Assembly: GCF_000283155.1 (NCBI RefSeq)
Contig: NW_004454171.1
Location: forward strand, 14,304,639-14,368,638
Direction of reading: 5' to 3'
Length of the DNA: 64,000 nt
Source of the DNA: Ceratotherium simum simum
Lineage: Eukaryota; Chordata; Mammalia; Perissodactyla; Rhinocerotidae
Of the stretch, positions 58,053 to 64,000 are shown piece by piece. The notes below the pieces were generated by a model, which made no database searches, had not been told where the DNA came from, and saw only the letters and a list, made by a program, of their open reading frames with translations. The stretch's first letter is position 1. Each line of letters opens with the position of its first letter. The position numbers and the translations under genes are program-made.

Positions 58053-59923
58053 GAGTCATTGACTAATATATTTAACTGGAAAGGCCCTAGGTATCCAGAG
58101 CCATTTTTTCAGTTGGACAAAGAGCAGATATCCAGGACCATCACTGCTCTAAGGGGGCAATTGTTGTTGTCACTCCTTGTATGCTTGGCATGCCTTGAAC
58201 ATAGTGGACACTGATAATTATTCACATTTATGGAGCCTTACTAAGTGACAGGCAATGTAGTAAGCCCTGTGCACACATGAACTCACTTAATAAATATTTA
58301 CTGAGAGTCAAGGAAGGGAATAAATGAATGGTCAATGATTCCGGCTTCCAACACATGGAAAAGGCTCTTTTACTCAGCTAATTAAGTGGGCCTAGATATT
58401 TATGGGGATTTCATTTTTTTCCTTCATGAGTAAATTTTGACGATATCCTTGCCACCTCTTGACACTAAATATTTAAATTGAGTTAATTATTTTAAAAAGT
58501 GCTATTTTCTGAAGTATTGGGTATTTAATGTTTTAATAACTTTGTAGTGTACTTCAATCCAAGTAAAGATCTTCTCAGTTTCTCTTCAGTGCCATCCATG
58601 TCTAGACAAAAAATAAACACAACTTGTAACAACATTGTAATATGAATTAATTCAAAAACTATTAAAAAACCCCCATTCAACCTAATATCATTGTCATTCA
58701 GAGAACGCGTTAATGATTTGTAATTTTCTGATGATTAAACTTCTTTAAAGTTTGATGTTCTCATATATCATTAGAGTGAATGTGCCACTTATAAAATATT
58801 AATTATTCATAATACCCAATAATTACATCTGCTTTATTTTTTTATTATAAAAAACTTTCCTGGATAAATCACCCCATGATAATTACTTTATATGCTCAAC
58901 CTGATTGAGCAAAAATGGCAACCTATTATGCTATTTTTATAGCACATATATCATACAAGTTTTACTAATGTATCATATAATTATTCAAAACATAATGAAG
59001 GGTATGCTACTAAAAGACCCTCATTTATAGCTCATGCTTCTGGTTACAAATACTTAAACATGCTTCAGAGAAACACACACTCAAGCATATGTCTACTGAC
59101 TGTGGGGTTTTTATCTAGCTTCTGTGCTGATTTCTCTAGAATTCAATATTCTTCAGAACAGGAACTATGTCCTTTGAATGTCATAGTCAGTGGTGAGAAT
59201 AGCACAAAATGAGTGGATACTGCTTTGATACTATTTTTTTTTTTGATGTAGAAGGATAATATTTATGAAATTGTTTAAGTGGTTGGGTTTCTCAGGCTTT
59301 TGTAACATATTCAGCTTATTGAGTCTTGACTTACAGCCAAAATAAAATGGAGAATTCAAATATTCTAAGTAAAGTTTTCTTTTAAGGGTATAGGCTTATT
59401 ATTAACTGCCAGACAAACATATGTTGGTACACATATGCTGTGTACACCATCTTTGTAAAGGTAACATTCAGCTGTATGTCTTGAAATATTGAGAGCATCC
59501 TGTCATATGAGAAGTATACAGTGAAAACATTTATACTCTATCATTGGTTTGACAATCCAATTAAATCCTTTTAAATTCTTATTTGTATTTTAGAAAATGC
59601 CTTAGAGGATCACATGGCCAAGTAAAAACATGATTTTATTAAAGGATTATGAAAAATTTTCATTTTGTATTTGTGTTGTTTTAACAAAGCATCTGCAATA
59701 GAATAGTACCAATATTTCTAATATATTTTAACTGCATGTTAAACTGATTCTCTAAAGATGTCCTTAATTACTGAAATTTATGCTAATCTAGAGGTTGCTT
59801 ATAATATCACTACCCAAATTTCACGTGACACTAAAAATGGCGTTTTGTTTCAGAAGATTCTAGCAGAGCATGAAGTCACTTGAGGGCTTGGGAGGGGTAT
59901 TTTGAGACTTGCTTTAAGGAATC

Positions 59924-59945
59924 TGTGTGTGTGTGTGTGTGTGTG
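59924..59945 (+). repeat. (TG)11 tract close to the W18 acceptor
   Basis: Eleven TG units followed by TTTAATCCGCAG. It takes the place of the polypyrimidine tract of the intron. Confidence 0.97.
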
Positions 59946-59957
59946 TTTAATCCGCAG

Positions 59958-60064
59958 CCCCTGTTCTGCCTGGCGCCTACCAGCAAAGCCATTCCCAAGG
60001 CTATGGGTACATGCACCCAGCGAGCCTGTCGTCCATGAGGTCAATGCAGCATTCACCAAATCTA
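59958..60064 (+). CDS. NEBL: NEBL exon W18, Gly/Tyr/Ser/Gln linker
   Basis: The acceptor is TTTAATCCGCAG and the donor is CTA/gtaagt. It is 107 bases with phase 1 in and phase 0 out. With the split Ala codon it encodes APVLPGAYQQSHSQGYGYM, then HPASLSSMRSMQHSPNL. Residues 921-956. It is a low-complexity flexible spacer before SH3. The exon is common to nebulette and LASP2. The acceptor is unusual because the (TG)11 tract replaces pyrimidines. Confidence 0.97.
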
Positions 60065-61917
60065 GTAAGTGTCAATTTGAAGTGTTCCATTCCATCTCCG
60101 AGATATCAATACGTGTGGGATAGAGTTGCATTGAACGTTGTATACTTTCATGTAAAGAATAAATGATGTGCGGCTCTTTTTACAGCCTTTTCGAAGGAAG
60201 CGAAAGACGTATAGAGGTAAACCGTTGAGAAGGGAAGGTGTGATGTGAAAACATGTAAACGATAAAACATACAAAGAGTCTACTAGTTGGATATCCTAAT
60301 TGTTACTTCCTGATTGGTATTAGCCAATTTTGGTCTCATTCAGGTCTGAAAAACACAGATATTTGGTCATATTAACTGGTTAATCTTGACATTAATCAAA
60401 ATGGCAACTAAAACCTAAATGACATGGGCAGCATATGTCTTTGAATCCTCCTGTTGGAAATCTTGGAGTACTAATTAATTCATTAAATGTAAAGTTTGGA
60501 AGCAGCGTTCCAAGTCATCTAGTCACATGTGACATCTTGTGCTGAAGTTGCTTCCCCAAGCTCCTGCCACAGTCCCTTGGCCTTTGACTGAGCACTTAGA
60601 AACAGGTGGCCATTCTAAGCAGTTTGGAAGTTATATTTAATTGCTCCAAAGTTCTTTGTCTTTCAGCCAGCTTCCTCAGTTTATGAATTCACTTGATTTT
60701 GAGATTTTCTGATGTTAATATTAGCGAAACTCTTGGCCTTAAATGAAAATAAATGTAATAAAACTCAATTTATATTTTGGATATTAACCCCTTATCAAAT
60801 ATATGATTTGCAAATGTTTTCTCCCCCTTCGGTAGGTTGCCTTTTCGTTTTGTTGATGATTACCTTTGCTGTACAGAAGCTTTTTCATTTGATTTAGTTC
60901 CCTTGTTTGTTTTTGCTTTTGTTGCCTTTGCTTTTGGTGTCAAATCCAAAAAATCATCGCCAAGACCAATGTCAAGGAGTTAACTGCCTATGTTTTCCTC
61001 TAGGAGTTTTATGATTTCCGGTCTTAACGTTCAAGCCTTTAATCCATTTTGAGTTAATTTTTGTGTATAGTGTAATATAGTGGTCCAATTTCATTCTTTT
61101 GCATGTGGCTGTCCAGTTTTCCCAGCACCATTTATTGAAGAGACTGTCCTTTCCCCATTGTATGTTATATTCTTGTCTCCATTGTCGTAAATTAATTGAC
61201 TGCATATGTGTGGGTTTATTTCTGCTCCCTCTATTCTGTTCCATTAACTTGTCTATTTTTATGCCAATACCATACTGTTTCAATTACTATAACTTTGTAC
61301 TATAGTTTGAAGTCAGGTAGCAAACAATTTCCTCATTATAACAAAGATTTAGTTATATGTACCTCAATATTCAGAACATTGATATGCTAAATTTCTACCG
61401 CTGTGATACAAAAACCTATAAAATCAGTATACTATGGATTTTTTCTTTTATTTGTTTTATATATTTTTAAGAGGAAACAAATTCTTAGTACCTGTTTAAG
61501 AAAAGTTCATTGCCTCTGCCAGGGGACCAGTGGCAGTGACTTGGTGGTGACTTGGACCTGTCTGCTACTGTGGCAGGTCTTGTTCACTAAAGAATGAGGA
61601 ATAGGGGAGAATCTGTGTAACCTAAGGTCTCTGGCGTTATCTGAAGCTGGGGAGAGTTGACTTAACTACTTCAAGCTTACTTTTTGACAGGCTAGCTATT
61701 GTATTTGGTGGCTTTCTCTATCCCCATTCTGGCCCCCAAATATTGCACTTTTTGCTAGACTAGTAAACTCGAGATGAACTCAATTAGGATACTAGGCTCT
61801 GGTTTGCAGATCTTGGAAACATTCCTGATAGTCACTTTATGCGTATGTTTGTTGATGGGCATTTGTGGCTGTGACTATTTCAGTATTCATCATGTAATCC
61901 CTTCTTTCCTTTCTCAG
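60065..61917 (+). other. Intron W18-W19 (1,853 bp)
   Basis: Contains an antisense L1 fragment (about 60766-61325). The acceptor is CTTTCCTTTCTCAG. The 103-codon frame at 60972-61283 on the minus strand is part of L1 ORF2 and not a host gene. Confidence 0.9.
60766..61325 (-). mobile_element. L1 ORF2 fragment (antisense)
   Basis: 'ggatattaaccccttatcaaatatatg', TGTACAGAAGCTTTTTCATT, 'ttccagcaccatttattgaagagactgtcctttcccc' and 'attaacttgtctatttttatgccaatacc' are the reverse complement of a well-known part of L1 ORF2. It is 5'- and 3'-truncated. Confidence 0.9.
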
Positions 61918-62094
61918 AGGACCTACCGAGCCATGTATGATTACAGTGCCCAGGATGAAGATGAAGTCTCCTTTCGGGATGGCGACTACATTGTCAACGT
62001 GCAGCCCATCGACGACGGCTGGATGTACGGCACCGTGCAGAGAACTGGGAAAACCGGGATGCTCCCCGCGAATTACATTGAGTTTGTTAATTAA
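61918..62094 (+). CDS. NEBL: NEBL exon W19, SH3 domain and stop
   Basis: The acceptor is TTTCTTTTCTCAG-like (CCTTTCTCAG). It encodes [19 protein letters not shown], then [20 protein letters not shown], then [19 protein letters not shown] and TAA. It contains the standard SH3 motifs: AMYDY (ALYDY type) at the start, the acidic RT loop DEDE, DGW in the middle, and PANY near the end. Residues 957-1014. It binds proline-rich Z-disc partners and, for the LASP2 product, adhesion proteins such as zyxin. An upstream frame from 61774 is intronic. Confidence 0.99.
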   Translation, partial: RTYRAMYDYSAQDEDEVSFRDGDYIVNVQPIDDGWMYGTVQRTGKTGMLPANYIEFVN

Positions 62095-63667
62095 TTATTT
62101 CTCCTTGCCCTTCGAGCTTTCTTCTAATGTGTACTAAACCTAATCTTTTTAAAAGATAGGAGATACTTTTAAGACAACTTGGCAGTTATTTTACAATAAT
62201 CTATCCTTCCTTTGACAATTAGACACACAGGTACCAGGAAGAAGGAATGACTTCTGGGCTGAAAACAGCAGCATTTTCAGTAATTCCTGTAAACAAAATA
62301 ATTAGGTCTGGAGACCTGGTGCTGCTAATTGTGCGAATGGTTTCCTTTGATTGGCTACTGAACCCTTCTGGGAAATGTATTTTTGTAGACTTTGCTAGAG
62401 GTGTTGATTGTCCCTTAAATGTAACAAGTATATGAAACTTCTTAGCTGTCACTTTGGAATCACCAGAAGCCAATTCTCTTAATTCAGTAACACAGCCAAT
62501 AATTCAAAACCATTTAGCTTCTGAGTCATCAGGCAATTTCCAATTCAAGTGAAAATTGCCTAATACAATAGATGTAAGCAGTGGCAGAATGACAGTGTGG
62601 TTAAAATTATATTGACTGGCCTTAGGGACCTAGAAACTTCTACCGAACAAAGAAATTTCCTCGTTCCCTCGGCCGACTTGGGTCTATTTATTTCTCATTT
62701 GTACCAAGGCATACCCTACTCTCCATTTACATTCTGTGGACCCAAGTATGTGCTTGGCTGCACAGAATGTCAGGACCAAATAACTTCATAGCTACTCTGC
62801 AAAGGGCAAATCTTAAGGTCATCTATAGTATTTCCCAATAACCTTTACCCTGTTGCATGTCATGTAGGTTCAAGCTTCTGTAATGTAGGCAGCTGCACTG
62901 CCCATTCCTGTAATTAAAGCAAAAAGTGTGGCTGATATTTAAAGCCCTTTCCTCTAGTTGCCAGCTCATCAGAAAAACATATTTTGAACAGTTGCTTGAG
63001 ATTCTCTTGCTGCATTGCACTCTAGTTCTGAAGGATTTACACCTTAGGAAATAGACGTATACTCTAGTCAATAAGTGATTTAGGTGTTTATTGAACAGCT
63101 TTCATTAACTTAATGCCGCTGTTGATTTAAAAGTTAAGAAAAATTCACAGGAGCCAGTGACAACGTGGAATATGAAGTGTGCTGGAAAAAACCAGCAGAC
63201 AAGAAGTTACCAGCTCCACAAAGAGAGAGATGATCTGGTTTCTTCTTTTGAAAAATAGTTTTCAAATTCTGGAATGGAAATTTAGCCACTGAAACTGGTT
63301 AATGAAGAGATTTCCTTTCCACTTTCCGATTTTTATTTTCTAAATCACATTGAGGGGGTGAGATAGGAATGTCATCAGAGAGTTTAGGTACAGGTTCACT
63401 AAAAAAGAGATTGTTGTCACATTTTGATTTTTCAATGAGTGACCTTGCAGTGTCTTGCTGGATTCACAGCCATGACTGCGGCCTTTGCTGGCGGGTCATA
63501 ATTTCACCTAGAGTCCACAGTCAAGATCACCTGAGAGATTAACGTCCATCAGCAACTCTGTGTTTTTCTGATTGTGCCATTTACTGGGACCTGCAACAGG
63601 GTAGCATTCATGTAGGGTCTGACTCCATAGTTGTGATGAAACAGAGAAAGCAAAGTTACAACAATGT

Positions 63668-63673
63668 AATAAA
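63668..63673 (+). terminator. NEBL: Candidate poly(A) signal AATAAA
   Basis: AATAAA about 1.57 kb after the stop, with ATGTGTGGGTCC just downstream. Use is inferred and not shown. Confidence 0.4.
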
Positions 63674-63909
63674 ATGTGTGGGTCCTAGGAATATCTACTT
63701 GATATGATATATTCAAAGAAATTAACAAAATATCCTATCAAATATCTTTTATTGAAATGTTTCTTAGTCCGAATGCAAATGTGAATTCATTGACACCTTT
63801 GAAAAGTTAGCACAGACTTTTGAAAATCTGTAGTTTCATCTTATCTGGCTAAAAGAGTAAATAAGCTTTAAAATTACACTCAAGCTGCATCTACATGACA
63901 GTGACATAA

Positions 63910-63915
63910 AATAAA
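63910..63915 (+). terminator. NEBL: Candidate poly(A) signal AATAAA
   Basis: AATAAA inside ACATAAAATAAAAAAG. It lies in an A-rich stretch and has no clear GT-rich element, so it is less convincing than the one at 63668. Confidence 0.25.
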
Positions 63916-64000
63916 AAAGAGAAAAATTCAGGCAAATAACTAGAGATTTTTTTGATGGGGTTTTACAGATGACTCATAACTAGCTTGACTGATTTTCTAT

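Larger units (their letters stand above)
37749..59957 (+). other. Intron W17-W18 (22,209 bp)
   Basis: The largest intron. It contains an L1 3' end split by a solo LTR (38767-39745), L2 fragments (about 40146, 41480, 44360, 45030), a 5'-inverted L1 inside an L2 (about 45740-46500), a CA repeat (50939-50964), two ERE SINEs in opposite orientation (51519-51822, 52664-52981), MLT1-like LTRs (about 53006 and 54571), a nested solo LTR (54692-55322) and a third solo LTR (57509-58052). Stretches 47300-50900 and 58060-59900 are largely unassigned AT-rich DNA. No second gene was recognised. Confidence 0.85.
1..64000 (+). other. NEBL: NEBL (nebulette) gene, 3' portion
   Basis: Nineteen exons were assembled by reading nebulin-repeat protein segments between AG acceptors and GT (or GC) donors. 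All junction phases agree from 730 to the stop at 62094: phase 0 up to W15, phase 1 at W15/W16/W17/W18, and phase 0 again at W18/W19. The joined frame has 713 codons. The last residues (PANYIEFVN) are the nebulette C-terminus and not that of nebulin. Repeat number, the linker and the SH3 domain exclude LASP1. The 5' part of the gene (N-terminal acidic region, first repeats, and the LIM-domain exons of the LASP2 isoform) lies outside the window. The product is a cardiac Z-disc thin-filament protein. Confidence 0.97.
62095..64000 (+). other. NEBL: NEBL 3' UTR (probable, continues beyond window)
   Basis: No gene follows the stop. There are AATAAA hexamers at 63668-63673 (followed by TGTGTGGGTCC, a GT-rich element) and 63910-63915, which are candidate cleavage signals. 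NEBL transcripts are known to have long 3' UTRs, so the true end may be outside. Small frames on both strands are not supported. Confidence 0.7.

Noticed and set aside
60972..61283. 103-codon frame on the minus strand resembling a protein
   Set aside because: This is a fragment of L1 ORF2, not a host gene.
1..64000. CRISPR arrays, operons, phage or other prokaryotic systems
   Set aside because: The window is a vertebrate gene with spliced exons. No direct-repeat/spacer arrays or bacterial gene organisation were seen.

Overview
The window is mammalian nuclear DNA. It is the 3' part of the nebulette gene (NEBL) on the plus strand. It carries 19 coding exons (called W1-W19 here) that run from the middle of the nebulin-repeat region to the C-terminal SH3 domain and stop codon at 62092-62094, followed by about 1.9 kb of probable 3' UTR. 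The exons add up to 713 codons. If the orthologue has the 1,014 residues known for human nebulette, they cover residues 302-1014, and W1-W19 are probably the last 19 of 28 exons. The host is a perissodactyl (horse, ass, rhinoceros or tapir). Seven tRNA-derived SINEs with the ERE head (GGGGCCGGCC..GGTTAAGTGCGCGCGCTCCG type) are scattered through the introns, most with clear target-site duplications. The exact species cannot be told from sequence reading alone.

Layout: W1-W3 (730-8324) encode nebulin repeats of 35-37 residues. W4-W7 (10863-18346) encode four very similar 37-residue repeats built on YKxDLExxIKGKGM. W8 encodes a 35-residue repeat. W9-W13 (22438-31097) are five 31-residue repeats that alternate between two sequence types (A-B-A-B-A). 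W14-W15 (32321-33581) encode the last repeats. W16 and W17 (36278-37748) encode the charged, Ser-rich linker specific to nebulette. A 22.2 kb intron (37749-59957) follows, holding all the recognised LTRs and most of the L1/L2 sequence. W18 (59958-60064) encodes the Gly/Tyr/Ser/Gln linker, and W19 (61918-62094) encodes the SH3 domain. Nebulin repeats bind actin and tropomyosin along the thin filament. The linker and SH3 domain anchor the protein at the cardiac Z-disc.

No second gene was recognised. The remaining sequence is intron made of ordinary unique DNA, old repeats (MIR, L2, MLT1-like LTRs, MER5-like, L1), perissodactyl SINEs, three solo LTRs with 4-bp target duplications, and microsatellites.

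Most notable: two GC-AG introns with identical 11-base donors after paralogous exons; the alternating exon-pair duplication; a junction-phase pattern that lets W15 splice directly to W18, as in the LIM-nebulette (LASP2) isoform; a (TG)11 tract just upstream of the W18 acceptor; and nested LTR insertions. No wholly new biological system was found.
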